64,000 bases of DNA from Rhizobium sp. BK602 (GTDB lineage Bacteria; Pseudomonadota; Alphaproteobacteria; Rhizobiales; Rhizobiaceae). Shown here piece after piece: positions 32,559 through 41,701 of this stretch. Every line of letters starts with the position of its first letter. Position 1 is the first letter of the stretch. Position numbers and translations under genes: made by a program. A model generated the notes under the pieces. That model searched no databases and was not told the DNA's origin. It saw nothing but the letters and a program-made list of their open reading frames with translations. The stretch spans positions 62,001 through 126,000 of the forward strand of contig NZ_JACIBC010000010.1 of assembly GCF_014195095.1 (NCBI RefSeq). The letters run 5' to 3'.

Positions 32559-33182
32559 TTGAGCGACGTCATCATCCGTTCTTCGCCCGCCGCGCCGGAA
32601 GCGCAGCCCTTGCTGGAAGCGCTCATCGGCGAATATGACAGCCGTTACGGCGCCGCAAGCCGCCCCGGCGGGGCGCGCACGGAAATCTTTCGCTATCCCC
32701 CGGAGGCGTTTGCGCCGCCGCTCGGGGATTTTCTCATCCTGCTGCGCGACGGCGAGACGATTGCCGGCGGCGCCTTCATGAGCCATGACGACGAGACGGC
32801 GGAGCTGAAGCGCATCTGGACGCGCGGCGACCTGCGCCGCCAGGGCCTTGCGCACCGCATCGTGGTCGCCCTTGAGGAGAGCGCCGCGTCGCAAGGCTAT
32901 ACGCGCGCCTATCTTTCCACCGGCTTTCGTCAACCAGAGGCAACCGCGCTCTATCTCTCGCTCGGCTACCGGCCGCTCTTCGATCCCAAGGCCGATCCGG
33001 CGCTTTACCGCTCCCTACCCTTCGAAAAACATATCGGCGCCAAGGCCGGCCAGCCCGGCACCTCGCCGATCCGCGAACCTGCCGCTTCCTTCGAGGAGGC
33101 CACGGCCCGCGTGACGGCTATCAAGACCGAGCAGGAAGCCAGGATCAGCGCGCGGCTCTCCAAAAGGGAGACCGCGGCATGA
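32559..33182 (+). CDS. GNAT-family N-acetyltransferase
   Basis: 207 residues from a TTG at 32559 (MSDVIIRSS), with GGAG nine bases upstream. The acetyl-CoA loop is RIWTRGDLRRQGLAHRIV (motif A, R/Q-x-x-G-x-G/A pattern), followed by SQGYTRAYLSTGFRQPEATALYLSLGY. The C-terminal ~45 residues are charged and helical. It precedes three flavin monooxygenase genes on the same strand; similar rhizobial loci pair an acetyltransferase with sulfur-compound monooxygenases, suggesting detoxification or conjugation of the substrate or product. Confidence 0.85.
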   Translation: MSDVIIRSSPAAPEAQPLLEALIGEYDSRYGAASRPGGARTEIFRYPPEAFAPPLGDFLILLRDGETIAGGAFMSHDDETAELKRIWTRGDLRRQGLAHRIVVALEESAASQGYTRAYLSTGFRQPEATALYLSLGYRPLFDPKADPALYRSLPFEKHIGAKAGQPGTSPIREPAASFEEATARVTAIKTEQEARISARLSKRETAA

Positions 33183-33279
33183 GGTCTCCGAACCGCGCAA
33201 ACGGCACGGATGGGTGCCGTTCTCTAGGTCGTTCTCACCGATGGCCGAGAGACCCGTTTTCTAAAGCATGGAGCAGGAC

Positions 33280-34320
33280 ATGACACAGCCCAAAGGGATT
33301 CACCTCGGTATCGGCCTCGATCTTGCCGAACACGAAAACCCGCGCGACGCCGGCCGGCGCGATTTTTGGGATGCGCTTGTGAAACGCCTCGATGGCTCGG
33401 CGGATTTCGTGACCTTGCAGGACCGGTTCGCGCGGGCCGATGGCGATGGGCTGGACGCGATCCTTCTTGCCAACTGGCTTGGTGCCCACACGCGTGACAT
33501 CGGTATCATTGCCGGCGCGCCCCTCAATTTCCTTGAGCCTTTTCATTTGTCGACCGCGATCGCGACGCTCGATTATGTGAGTGAAGGACGCGCCGGTTTG
33601 CTGGTCCAGCGGCCTTACGGCGAAGAGGCCACCAGCGCCGCGCGCGCGATCGGCCCTCTCGGGGGCTTTCCGACCAAGGATACGGCAACACTCGACCGCG
33701 ACACGCTGGCGGCGCTCGAGGTCGTCCGCAGGCTTTGGGACAGCTGGGAAGACGGCGCCGAGATCCGCGACAAGCAAAGCCAGCGTTTCCTCGACGGTTC
33801 GAAGCTGCACTATATCGACTTCAAAAGCGACGGGTTCAGCGTCCTCGGCCCCTCGATCACGCCGCGTCCACCGCAGGGACAGCCGGTCGTCGCCACCACC
33901 TTGGCACAGGGAGACGACCCGGCACTCGCCGTGGCGGCGGACCTCATCTTCCTGCGCGGCAATGCCGACGGGCTGAAGTCGCTGCTCGAAGCGGTGCGTG
34001 GCAGGACGGCAGGCCATCCTTCGTTGGTATTGGCCGATATAACCGTCGCATTCGGGCATCGCGGCGAAACGGGTTCTCCGGCCTTGCACTGGAGCGGCGA
34101 TGTCAAGGGTTTGGCGGAGCAGGTCGCCGCTTGGGCAGCCCTCGGCCTCGACGGCTTTCGCTTCCATCCTCGCGACCCGGAACGCGATCTTGGCGGCCTC
34201 GTCGAGACGGTTTTCCCGGCGCTGCGCCAAGCCGGCCTCGCCTCCACCACTTGGGGCTTCACCTTACGCGCCCGGCTCGGCCTACCGCCCGCCGCCAATC
34301 GCTACACGACCGCCGCCTGA
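33280..34320 (+). CDS. LLM-class flavin-dependent monooxygenase
   Basis: 346 residues from the ATG at 33280, preceded by GGAGCAGG; an ATG at 33268 lies within that ribosome site. It has the luciferase-like TIM-barrel features: QDRFARADGDGLDAILLANWLGAHT near residue 50, IGIIAGAPLNFLEPFHLSTAIATLDYVSEGRAG, and GLDGFRFHP late in the chain. Such enzymes use FMNH2 supplied by a separate reductase to hydroxylate or cleave sulfur compounds and related substrates. First of three tandem family members. Confidence 0.85.
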   Translation: MTQPKGIHLGIGLDLAEHENPRDAGRRDFWDALVKRLDGSADFVTLQDRFARADGDGLDAILLANWLGAHTRDIGIIAGAPLNFLEPFHLSTAIATLDYVSEGRAGLLVQRPYGEEATSAARAIGPLGGFPTKDTATLDRDTLAALEVVRRLWDSWEDGAEIRDKQSQRFLDGSKLHYIDFKSDGFSVLGPSITPRPPQGQPVVATTLAQGDDPALAVAADLIFLRGNADGLKSLLEAVRGRTAGHPSLVLADITVAFGHRGETGSPALHWSGDVKGLAEQVAAWAALGLDGFRFHPRDPERDLGGLVETVFPALRQAGLASTTWGFTLRARLGLPPAANRYTTAA

Positions 34321-34341
34321 GCGCCAAACCGGAATCCCATC

Positions 34342-35655
34342 ATGTCGAAAAAGCAGATCATCCTCGGCGCACAATTTCCCGGCGTCAACAATTTCACCGT
34401 CTGGAGCGATCCGGCCGCCGGCAGCCAGATCGCCTTTTCCTCCTTCCGGCATTTCGCCGAGACGGTAGAACGCGGCAAGTTCGATTTCATCTTCCTGGCC
34501 GAAGGGCTGAGGGTGCGCGAACAGAAGGACCGCTTCCACGAATTCGACGTGGCCGGCAGGCCCAATACCTTGGCGGTCCTGACCGCACTCGCCGCGGTCA
34601 CGCACCACGTCGGACTGATCGGCACGCTGACGACCACCTTCAACGAGCCCTATCCGCTGGCCCGCCAGCTCGCGACGCTCGATATTCTCTCGGGCGGACG
34701 ATCCGGCTGGAACATGGTGACATCGCCGGGAGCCTTCACGGGCGCGAACTTCCGGCGTGGCGATCACCTGCCCTTTTCGGAACGGTATGAACGCGCGCGC
34801 GAATTCATCGAAGCGGCGCGCCTGATATGGACGAGGCGAGAGTTTGCCGTCCAATCGAAGCATTTCGACATTGCTGGCCGCTCGGGCCTCGCGCCCCTGC
34901 CGCAGGGAGCGCCGATCATCGCGCAGGCGGGCGATTCCGATAATGGCCGGGAGCTTGCCGCCAGCCACGCCGACCTGATCTATTCCCGTCACGGCACGCT
35001 CGAGGACGGACAGGCATTCTACAGGGACGTCAAGACGAGACTGGCGAAATACGGCCGTCGCCCGGACGATCTGAAAATCCTCCCGGGCGCCGCCTTCGTT
35101 CTCGGCGACAGCGAGGAAGATGCGCAGGAACGTCTCGCCGCCATCCGGCTGCAGCAGGTCAGCCCGAGGAACGCGATCGTATTTCTGGAGCAGGTCTGGA
35201 ATCGCGACCTGTCTTCCTACGACCCGGACGGCCCGCTGCCCGAGATCGAACCCGACGTCTCCTCACAAGCAATCGCCCAGGGACGCGCCAACCGCTACGA
35301 CAACCGGCTGGAAACCGCGCGCGCATGGCGCGAGATCGCCGAGCGCGACAAGCTCAGCATCCGCCAGCTGATCGTCCAGGTCACGGCCCGCCAGCATTTC
35401 GTCGGAACGCCGGAAACCGTCGCCCGCGAAATCAACCGCCATGTGCAGGCGGATGCGGCCGACGGTTTCGTCTTCGCCCCGCATCTGACGCCGACGGGTT
35501 TCGACGAATTCACCGACAAGGTGATCCCCTATCTCCAGGATTGGGGCGTGTTCCGCAGGGATTACGAACAGCCGACGCTGCGCGCCAATCTCGGGCTCTC
35601 GGCAATCGACTACGCCCCGACCCGACCCACGTACAACAGCAGGTCCGCGCCATGA
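34342..35655 (+). CDS. FMN-dependent monooxygenase of the NtaA/SnaA/DszA family
   Basis: 437 residues, the usual length of the branch. It shows NFTVWSDPAAGSQIAFSSF near the N-terminus, FDFIFLAEGLRVREQ, EPYPLARQLATLDILSGGRSGWN, and GAPIIAQAGDSDNGRELAASHAD, the diagnostic segments of nitrilotriacetate and dibenzothiophene-sulfone monooxygenases. It needs reduced FMN from a partner. It begins 22 bp after the preceding gene and overlaps the next by ATGA. Confidence 0.9.
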   Translation: MSKKQIILGAQFPGVNNFTVWSDPAAGSQIAFSSFRHFAETVERGKFDFIFLAEGLRVREQKDRFHEFDVAGRPNTLAVLTALAAVTHHVGLIGTLTTTFNEPYPLARQLATLDILSGGRSGWNMVTSPGAFTGANFRRGDHLPFSERYERAREFIEAARLIWTRREFAVQSKHFDIAGRSGLAPLPQGAPIIAQAGDSDNGRELAASHADLIYSRHGTLEDGQAFYRDVKTRLAKYGRRPDDLKILPGAAFVLGDSEEDAQERLAAIRLQQVSPRNAIVFLEQVWNRDLSSYDPDGPLPEIEPDVSSQAIAQGRANRYDNRLETARAWREIAERDKLSIRQLIVQVTARQHFVGTPETVAREINRHVQADAADGFVFAPHLTPTGFDEFTDKVIPYLQDWGVFRRDYEQPTLRANLGLSAIDYAPTRPTYNSRSAP

Positions 35656-36722
35656 GCAGCAGTTCCGAATTTCTTTGGTATATCCCGAACGACGTCAAGC
35701 CCGGCCATCGCGGCGATTCCGCCGTCAAAAACCATAACAGCCTGGAGACGCTGACCAGCCACGCGAAAGCGCTGGAGGAGCACGGCTGGAAAGGTGCCCT
35801 CATCGGCACCGGCTGGGGACGGCCGGACACCTTCACGGTGGCGACCGCACTTGCGGTACGCACCACGAGCTTCGAGCCGCTCATCGCCACCCGGCCGGGT
35901 TATTGGCAGCCGGCGCACTTCGCTTCCTCGGCCGCCACGCTGGACCAGCTCACCGGCGGCCGGGTGCGCGTGAATATCGTCTCGGGCAAGGACAATCTGG
36001 AAGCCTATGGCGACAGCGAGGGCGATCAGGCGCATCGCTATGGCCGGACCAAGGAATTCATGCGGCTGGTGCGCAGGCTCTGGACCGAGGAGAACGTCAC
36101 CTATGCGGGCGAGCATTTCCGCGTCACCGGTTCCACGGTGGTGCCGCGCATCGAGCCACGCGGTAATCGCCGGCACCCGAAACTCTATTTCGGCGGCGCG
36201 TCCGAGGCGGCCGAACGGGTATCCGCCACGGAGGCCGACGTGCAGCTCTTCTGGGGCGAGCCGCTGGATGGCGTCCGGGAACGGATCGAACGGCTGAAGG
36301 CGCTGAGCAGGGAGCTCGATCGCGATCTTCCGCCGCTGGAATTCGGACTGCGCATCACCACGCTGGTGCGGGACACCACGGAGCAGGCCTGGACGGATGC
36401 CGAGGCGAAGGTTGCCGAAATGGCCAGGAACAAGGGGGTCGGCTGGAACGATCATCGGCAGTCCATCGCCGTGGGGCAGCGGCGGCTATTCGACCTGCAC
36501 AGCCAAGGCGACGTGCTGGACGACAATCTCTATACCGCGCCGGGCAAATTCGGCGGCGGCGGTGCCGGCACCACCTGGCTCGTGGGCTCGGCGGAGGATG
36601 TCGCCCGTTCGCTGCGCAGATACCGCGACCTCGGCATCACGCATTTCGTTCTCTCCGACACGCCGTATCTGTCCGAGATCAAGCGGCAGGGCAACCAGCT
36701 GCTGCCGCTGCTGCGCGACTGA
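35652..36722 (+). CDS. Alkanesulfonate monooxygenase-like (SsuD-type) LLM enzyme
   Basis: 356 residues. The N-terminus EFLWYIPNDVKPGHRGD, then HGWKGALIGTGWGRPDTFTVA, TRPGYWQPAHFASSAATLDQLTGGRVRVNIVSG, and PKLYFGGASEAAERV follow SsuD. SsuD-type enzymes release sulfite from alkanesulfonates using FMNH2. No flavin reductase or sulfonate transporter gene is seen in the immediate neighbourhood, so those partners must come from elsewhere. The start overlaps the previous stop (ATGA). Confidence 0.9.
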   Translation: MSSSSEFLWYIPNDVKPGHRGDSAVKNHNSLETLTSHAKALEEHGWKGALIGTGWGRPDTFTVATALAVRTTSFEPLIATRPGYWQPAHFASSAATLDQLTGGRVRVNIVSGKDNLEAYGDSEGDQAHRYGRTKEFMRLVRRLWTEENVTYAGEHFRVTGSTVVPRIEPRGNRRHPKLYFGGASEAAERVSATEADVQLFWGEPLDGVRERIERLKALSRELDRDLPPLEFGLRITTLVRDTTEQAWTDAEAKVAEMARNKGVGWNDHRQSIAVGQRRLFDLHSQGDVLDDNLYTAPGKFGGGGAGTTWLVGSAEDVARSLRRYRDLGITHFVLSDTPYLSEIKRQGNQLLPLLRD

Positions 36723-36726
36723 GGGA

Positions 36727-36752
36727 ACGGCGGCCGATCCATCGGCCGCCGT
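36727..36752. terminator. Bidirectional hairpin between convergent genes
   Basis: The 12-bp arms ACGGCGGCCGAT and ATCGGCCGCCGT flank CC; it sits between the SsuD-like stop and the aldehyde dehydrogenase stop. There is no clear T-run. Confidence 0.5.
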
Positions 36753-36761
36753 CAGGCAAAG

Positions 36762-38207
36762 TCAGAAGGGGTAATGCTGTGCGGCGTCCTCGATGGTGAT
36801 CCAGCGCAGGTCGGTGAATTCGGCGATCGCCGCCTTGCCGCCAAAACGGCCGTAGCCGCTACCTTTCACGCCGCCGAAGGGCATTTGCGCCTCGTCGTTC
36901 AGGGTCGGACCGTTGATATGGCAAATGCCGGACTGGATACGGCCGGCGACGGCAAGCGCGCGCTGGACATCGCGGCTGAAGACCGCCGCCGACAATCCGT
37001 ATTCGGTATCATTGGCGATGCGCACCGCCTCGTCCTCGTTCGCGACGCGAATGATCGGCTTGACCGGACCGAAGGATTCCTCGGCATAGACGCGCATCTG
37101 TGGCGTGACATGATCGAGAAGGGTTGCCTCGACCACCGTGCCGGTGCGCTTGCCGCCAGCGACCAGTTTGGCGCCCTTGGCTTGAGCATCGGCAATCAGC
37201 TCCTCCATCTTCCTCGCTGCTTCGAGGCTGATCAGCGAGCCGAGGACGACATGGCCCCGCGGATCGCCGGCGGGAAGCGCGCTGGCTCGCGCGGCAAGCC
37301 TGGTCACGAATTCATCGGCGATTGCCTGATGCACGATGATCCGTTCGGTGGACATGCAGATCTGGCCCTGGTTCATGAAGGCGCCGAAGATGGCTGCATT
37401 CACCGCGCCGTCGATATCCGCATCCTCCAGCACCACTAGCGGCGCCTTGCCGCCAAGTTCCAACAGCGCCGGCTTCAGATGGCGACCGCTGAGCTCGGCG
37501 ATGATCTTGCCGACCTTCGTCGAGCCGGTGAAGTTCACGCGGCGCACGGCCGGATGGGCGATCAGCGCCTCGACAATCCCGGGCGCGTCCTCCGGCGCAT
37601 TGGTGATGACATTGATGACGCCGGCCGGCAGGCCGGCTTCCGTCAGCGCCGTCGCGATCAGCCGCTGCGTGCCGGGGCACTGCTCGGATGCCTTGAGGAT
37701 CACCGTGTTGCCGCAGGCGATCGGCATGGCAACAGCACGGGTCGCGAGGATGACGGGCGCATTCCAGGGCGCGATCGCGAGGCAGACGCCGGCCGCCTGA
37801 CGCACGCCCATGGCCAGCGTGCCGGGCTTGTCGGAGGGAATGATCTCGCCGCCGATCTGCGTCGTCATGGCGGCGGCCTCCCGCAGGATGTTGGCGGCAA
37901 GCATGACGTTGAAGCCCGCCCAGGGCGCGGTCGCCCCGGTTTCCTCGATCATCAGGCGGGTGAACTCGCCGACCTTGGCGTCCATGATGTCGGCGGCCTT
38001 CATCAGGATCGCGCGGCGCTGGCCGGGGCCCGTCGCCGACCACGCCGGAAAGGCGGCGGAAGCGGCTTCGATGGCCGCGGCCACATCCTCAGGGCCGGCC
38101 GCCGACGCCCGGCTCGCGAGCTTTTCCGTATAGGGGTCGAGGCGGTCATAGGTCCGGCCACTGGCCGCTGGACGGTCGGCGCCGTTGATGAGAAGCGAAA
38201 TAGTCAT
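36762..38207 (-). CDS. Aldehyde dehydrogenase (aryl-aldehyde type), distal copy
   Basis: 481 residues. The active-site cysteine is in NQGQICMST, the general-base glutamate in LLELGGKAPL, and NFTGSTKVGKI is the cofactor-binding loop. It belongs to the salicylaldehyde/vanillin dehydrogenase-like group by pattern and closes an eight-gene minus-strand operon. A near-relative (43858-45309) opens the same operon; the two share most active-site blocks, so they may be paralogues with different aldehyde specificity, or one has taken on a different step. Confidence 0.92.
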   Translation of the reverse strand: MTISLLINGADRPAASGRTYDRLDPYTEKLASRASAAGPEDVAAAIEAASAAFPAWSATGPGQRRAILMKAADIMDAKVGEFTRLMIEETGATAPWAGFNVMLAANILREAAAMTTQIGGEIIPSDKPGTLAMGVRQAAGVCLAIAPWNAPVILATRAVAMPIACGNTVILKASEQCPGTQRLIATALTEAGLPAGVINVITNAPEDAPGIVEALIAHPAVRRVNFTGSTKVGKIIAELSGRHLKPALLELGGKAPLVVLEDADIDGAVNAAIFGAFMNQGQICMSTERIIVHQAIADEFVTRLAARASALPAGDPRGHVVLGSLISLEAARKMEELIADAQAKGAKLVAGGKRTGTVVEATLLDHVTPQMRVYAEESFGPVKPIIRVANEDEAVRIANDTEYGLSAAVFSRDVQRALAVAGRIQSGICHINGPTLNDEAQMPFGGVKGSGYGRFGGKAAIAEFTDLRWITIEDAAQHYPF

Positions 38208-38233
38208 CTATGTCTCCCGATGTGAATGAATGT

Positions 38234-39019
38234 CTAGAAGCCGAGGACGTCGGCATTGATGGAGGCTTCGAGCCCGCCATCGGTGGCGAGATTGGTGCCA
38301 TTGATCCAGCGCGCGCCGTCCGAGCAAAGGAACAGGATCGCCGGCGCGATATCGGCCGCCGTTCCTGCCCGGCCGACGCGGGTGATGTCGCTATCGACAC
38401 GCTCGTCGCCGAGCACGGCGCGGAATTGCCTGAGGATCGGCGTTTCGACCGGGCCGGGACTGACAGCGTTGACGCGGATGCCGCGATCCTTGAATAGTGG
38501 CCGGTGCGCCGCCTGCATGGTCCAGAGCAGAAGCAATTCCTTGGAAAGGGGGTAGCCCTCCTCGTTCTTCAGGCCGTGCTTGGCGGCGAGGCTTTCGATA
38601 CCCGGAAACCCCTCGATGGCGGTCAATGTCTTCGCCCGTTCGAGATTGGCCCGCCAACCGTAGCCTGCAATCGAAGCGACATTGACCACCGCTCCGCCTT
38701 CGCGAAGCCGCGGTGCTACCGCCTCCGTCAGCGCGCGCAGTCCATAGAAATTCACCGCCAGCGTGGAGACGATACCGGTATTGCCCGAGAGGCCCGCGAC
38801 ATTGGCAAGCGCGTCGATGCGATTGGGCAGCTGCTGGACGATTTCCGCGACGCCGGCGGCAGTCGAGATATCGCCTTTTATGAAGGAGGCGAGCCCCTGG
38901 CTTGGCTCGCGGAGGTCGACGCCGATGACATCAGCGCCCAAGTGGCCCGCCAGTTCCGCGGTGCGCGCGCCGATACCGGAGGCAACGCCGGTGATCAGAA
39001 TGGTCTTGCCGAAAAGCAT
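38234..39019 (-). CDS. SDR-family oxidoreductase (3-alpha-hydroxysteroid dehydrogenase-like)
   Basis: 261 residues. Cofactor loop TGVASGIGART, acidic VDLRE, NVAGLSG, catalytic serine in NVASIAGYG, then a long insertion before YPLSKELL (Tyr and Lys of YxxxK), and the ending ATDGGLEASI. The insertion between serine and tyrosine is typical of the 3-alpha-HSD/carbonyl reductase group. In this operon it probably interconverts an alcohol and carbonyl whose product is oxidised by one of the aldehyde dehydrogenases. Confidence 0.88.
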   Translation of the reverse strand: MLFGKTILITGVASGIGARTAELAGHLGADVIGVDLREPSQGLASFIKGDISTAAGVAEIVQQLPNRIDALANVAGLSGNTGIVSTLAVNFYGLRALTEAVAPRLREGGAVVNVASIAGYGWRANLERAKTLTAIEGFPGIESLAAKHGLKNEEGYPLSKELLLLWTMQAAHRPLFKDRGIRVNAVSPGPVETPILRQFRAVLGDERVDSDITRVGRAGTAADIAPAILFLCSDGARWINGTNLATDGGLEASINADVLGF

Positions 39020-39060
39020 GTTTTCACCTTTCTCGACGGGATCGGAAAATCCGCCAGTCG

Positions 39061-40080
39061 CTATCGTTTGTCTTTCAGGAGGTCCGGCAATCTCAGCCGG
39101 TAGCCGACCGGCAGCAGTTGCAGGCCGAAACGCCGTTCGATCTCACCCCAAAGGCCGTGTGGTAGGTAAAGGGAGAAAAGGACGGCCGTCGCACCCAGGC
39201 CGATCAGGTACCAGACGCCGGTTCCGCCGAAGATGGTCTCGATGACGAAGAACAGGATCGCGCCGAGGATCGCCCCTTCGAACTTTCCGATGCCGCCGAC
39301 CAGGACCATGAAGATCATGTAGGCGGTCCACTGGACGCTGAAATAGGTTTTCGGCTGGAAGGTGGTGGCTGTTGCCAGCCAAAGGCCGCCCGCAACCGCA
39401 ATGCCGAATGCCGCAAGCACGAAGAGCAATCTTTTCGTGGCGATGACGCGTACACCGACGGAGGTTGCCGCGTCCTCATTGTCGCGGATGGCTTGCATGG
39501 CCGCCCCGGCGCGGCTGCGCATGAGCGTGAAAAGAGTGCCGAGCAGGGCCGTCATGGCAGTGAGCGACAACCAGTAGATGGCCGCTCGGCGGGTGGCGCT
39601 GTCATAGACGTTCAGCGAGATCAGTGATGTGCCCGTCTCGCCCTGGATGAGGCGATCGAGATTGACGAGCAGGTGGACGAGTTCGGCCACAACCCACATG
39701 CCGATGGCAAACTCCCCGCCCTTGAGCCGCAGCATGAACAACGACAGCGGAATGGAGAGGGCACCGGTGACGATCGCGGCAACGAGCAGTGCAACGAAGG
39801 GATTGAGCCCGGCATCCGCGAGCCGGATGGTGAAATAGGCGCCAAGGCCGAAGAACACCTGCTGGCCGACCGAGACCAGCCCGCCGAACCCGGCCAGGGC
39901 ATTCCACATGGCGGCGAGGATCACGTAGATGAACAGGGCCGTCATCCGGTCGATCATGCCGGCTCCCAGGAAGGCGGGCGCAAGCGCCAGGACCGCGATC
40001 GCCGCCGCCATGACGGCCAGCGTTAGCCGTGACGATCGTGTCCAGCGCTCGATGGATATGTCGTTCGAGAGGAAGGTCAT
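39061..40080 (-). CDS. livM: Branched-chain amino acid-type ABC permease, LivM
   Basis: 339 residues from the ATG at 40078-40080; the frame is open further upstream, but that part belongs to the overlapping livH gene. It has about eight to ten hydrophobic segments. WNALAGFGGLVSVGQQVFFGLGAY is the LivM hallmark; AIRDNEDAATSVGV and VQWTAYMIFMVLVGGIGKFEGAILGA are also typical. It forms a channel with LivH. The gene starts within the end of livH (ATGA-type overlap). Confidence 0.92.
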   Translation of the reverse strand: MTFLSNDISIERWTRSSRLTLAVMAAAIAVLALAPAFLGAGMIDRMTALFIYVILAAMWNALAGFGGLVSVGQQVFFGLGAYFTIRLADAGLNPFVALLVAAIVTGALSIPLSLFMLRLKGGEFAIGMWVVAELVHLLVNLDRLIQGETGTSLISLNVYDSATRRAAIYWLSLTAMTALLGTLFTLMRSRAGAAMQAIRDNEDAATSVGVRVIATKRLLFVLAAFGIAVAGGLWLATATTFQPKTYFSVQWTAYMIFMVLVGGIGKFEGAILGAILFFVIETIFGGTGVWYLIGLGATAVLFSLYLPHGLWGEIERRFGLQLLPVGYRLRLPDLLKDKR

Positions 40081-40973
40081 GCCGGGCTCCGAAGAAATGC
40101 GCGAATTTTGCCGAAGGCCGGCATGCCGGACCGGAAGAGCCGCAGGAAGACGACCAGCAGGAACACCACATGTCCGCCGATCAGAAAGCCCTGCGGATGC
40201 AGCTGCGCGCCAAGCGATTGGGCAAGCCCGAGGACGATGCCGCCGACCAGCGTGCCCCACAAAGAGCCAGCGCCGCCGATGACTGCCGTCTCGAAGGCAA
40301 AGAGCAGCTGCGGCGCGCCCGCATAGGCACTGAAGGTTGCCCGCATGGCGAGGAACGCCCCGGCGATCCCGATAGTGACCATGGTGATTGCGGTCGCCGT
40401 CGCATTCACCCTGCGGGCGTCGATGCCGACGAGACCTGCCGTATCGGGGTCTTCCGCCGTGGCGCGGATCGCGCGGCCAAGCGCGAAGCGGCTGAGGAAG
40501 AATTGCAAACCGCCGAGAATGACGATCGCCGTCGCCATCATCATCACCGCGAGCTTGCCGACGAAGATATGGCCGGGCAATTGCCAGGATGCGTAGGACA
40601 GGTTGCCGATAAAGGGCGCCAGCGATCGCGTGTCCGCGCCGAATTGCTCGAACAGCAGGTTGTCGATGACGATCGACAGGCCGAAGGTGGTGAGGATCGG
40701 CAAAAGCGCGCCGCCGCGAGCGCTGCGTTCGAGAACGAAGCGCTGCAGCAGCCAGCCGAAGGCCGCCATGATCGGCAATATGATCAGCAGCCCGACAAAG
40801 GGCGAGATCCCGACCTTCGAGGCCAGCAGCCAGAGGCCGTAGGCCGCCGCGACCGCCAGGCTGCCATGCGCCAGGTTGATGATGCGCATGACCGAGAACA
40901 TGAAGGACAGGCCGCAGGCGATGACGGCATAATAGCCGCCAAGCAGGATGCCCTGAAGCAAGGTATTGATCAC
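40077..40973 (-). CDS. livH: Branched-chain amino acid-type ABC permease, LivH
   Basis: 298 residues from a GTG at 40971-40973 (VINTLLQGILLGGYYAVIACG). The family motif GLSFMFSVMRIINLAHGSL is near the N-terminus; AIRATAEDPDTAGLVGIDARRV is the cytoplasmic loop contacting the ATPases, and ETAVIGGAGSLWGTLVGGIVLG is near the end. The start overlaps the LivF stop by a few bases. Confidence 0.92.
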   Translation of the reverse strand: MINTLLQGILLGGYYAVIACGLSFMFSVMRIINLAHGSLAVAAAYGLWLLASKVGISPFVGLLIILPIMAAFGWLLQRFVLERSARGGALLPILTTFGLSIVIDNLLFEQFGADTRSLAPFIGNLSYASWQLPGHIFVGKLAVMMMATAIVILGGLQFFLSRFALGRAIRATAEDPDTAGLVGIDARRVNATATAITMVTIGIAGAFLAMRATFSAYAGAPQLLFAFETAVIGGAGSLWGTLVGGIVLGLAQSLGAQLHPQGFLIGGHVVFLLVVFLRLFRSGMPAFGKIRAFLRSPA

Positions 40974-41701
40974 GATGCGCTCCTGTCGCCGTCGGCCCGA
41001 TGGTGCAGTCCGAAATAGGCTTTGGTGATTTCGTCGCGGGTAACGCCCGCTGCCGGCCTGTCGAGAACGACACGTCCCTCCAGCATGCAGATGACGCGGC
41101 TGGCGACGCTCATGGCGCGTCCGAGATCCTGTTCGACGAGAACGATGGTGGTTCCCGAGGAGAGCAGCGCCTGCAGCTGCACATAGACGCGATCGACCAC
41201 GAGCGGCGACAGGCCGAGCGAGACTTCGTCGAGCAGGAGAATATCGGGATTGCTCATCAATGCCCGACCGATAGCGGTCGCCTGCTGTTCGCCGCCGGAG
41301 AGATGGCCGGTCTTGGCACGACGGCGGGGTTTCAGGTTCGGAAACGCATCGAAGACCCGCTCGATGGTCCAATCGCCCTTGCGGCCGGCGGTCTTGCCGA
41401 GCAGCAGGTTTTCCTCGACGGTCATCTGCGAGAAAAGGCGCCGGCCCTCCGGCACCAGGGCGATTCCCATGGCGATCCGCTTGTGAGAGGGCACCGTCGT
41501 TATATCCTGGCCGCCGAGAAACACATGGCCCGCGGCGGGAAGATGGGCACCGGCGATCGATCGCAGCAGCGTCGTCTTGCCCGCGCCATTGGCGCCGACC
41601 ATGGCCAGCACCTCGCCTTCGGCGATATCGAAACTGACGCCGCGCACCGCCTGCAGCAGGCCGTGGCGGACGTCGAGGTCGCGGATGGAGAGAAGGCTCA
41701 T
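40970..41701 (-). CDS. livF: Branched-chain amino acid-type ABC ATPase, LivF
   Basis: 243 residues from the ATG at 41699-41701. Walker A GANGAGKTT, signature HLSGGEQQATAIGRAL, Walker B ILLLDEVSLGLSP, and the histidine switch replaced by glutamine in LVEQDLGRA, as LivF proteins show. The start overlaps the LivG stop as ATGA. Confidence 0.92.
   Translation of the reverse strand: MSLLSIRDLDVRHGLLQAVRGVSFDIAEGEVLAMVGANGAGKTTLLRSIAGAHLPAAGHVFLGGQDITTVPSHKRIAMGIALVPEGRRLFSQMTVEENLLLGKTAGRKGDWTIERVFDAFPNLKPRRRAKTGHLSGGEQQATAIGRALMSNPDILLLDEVSLGLSPLVVDRVYVQLQALLSSGTTIVLVEQDLGRAMSVASRVICMLEGRVVLDRPAAGVTRDEITKAYFGLHHRADGDRSAS

Noticed and set aside
39061..41073. A 670-residue fusion of LivM with an upstream part
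   Set aside because: The first ~330 residues are an out-of-frame reading of livH; the LivM protein starts at 40080 within the usual overlap.
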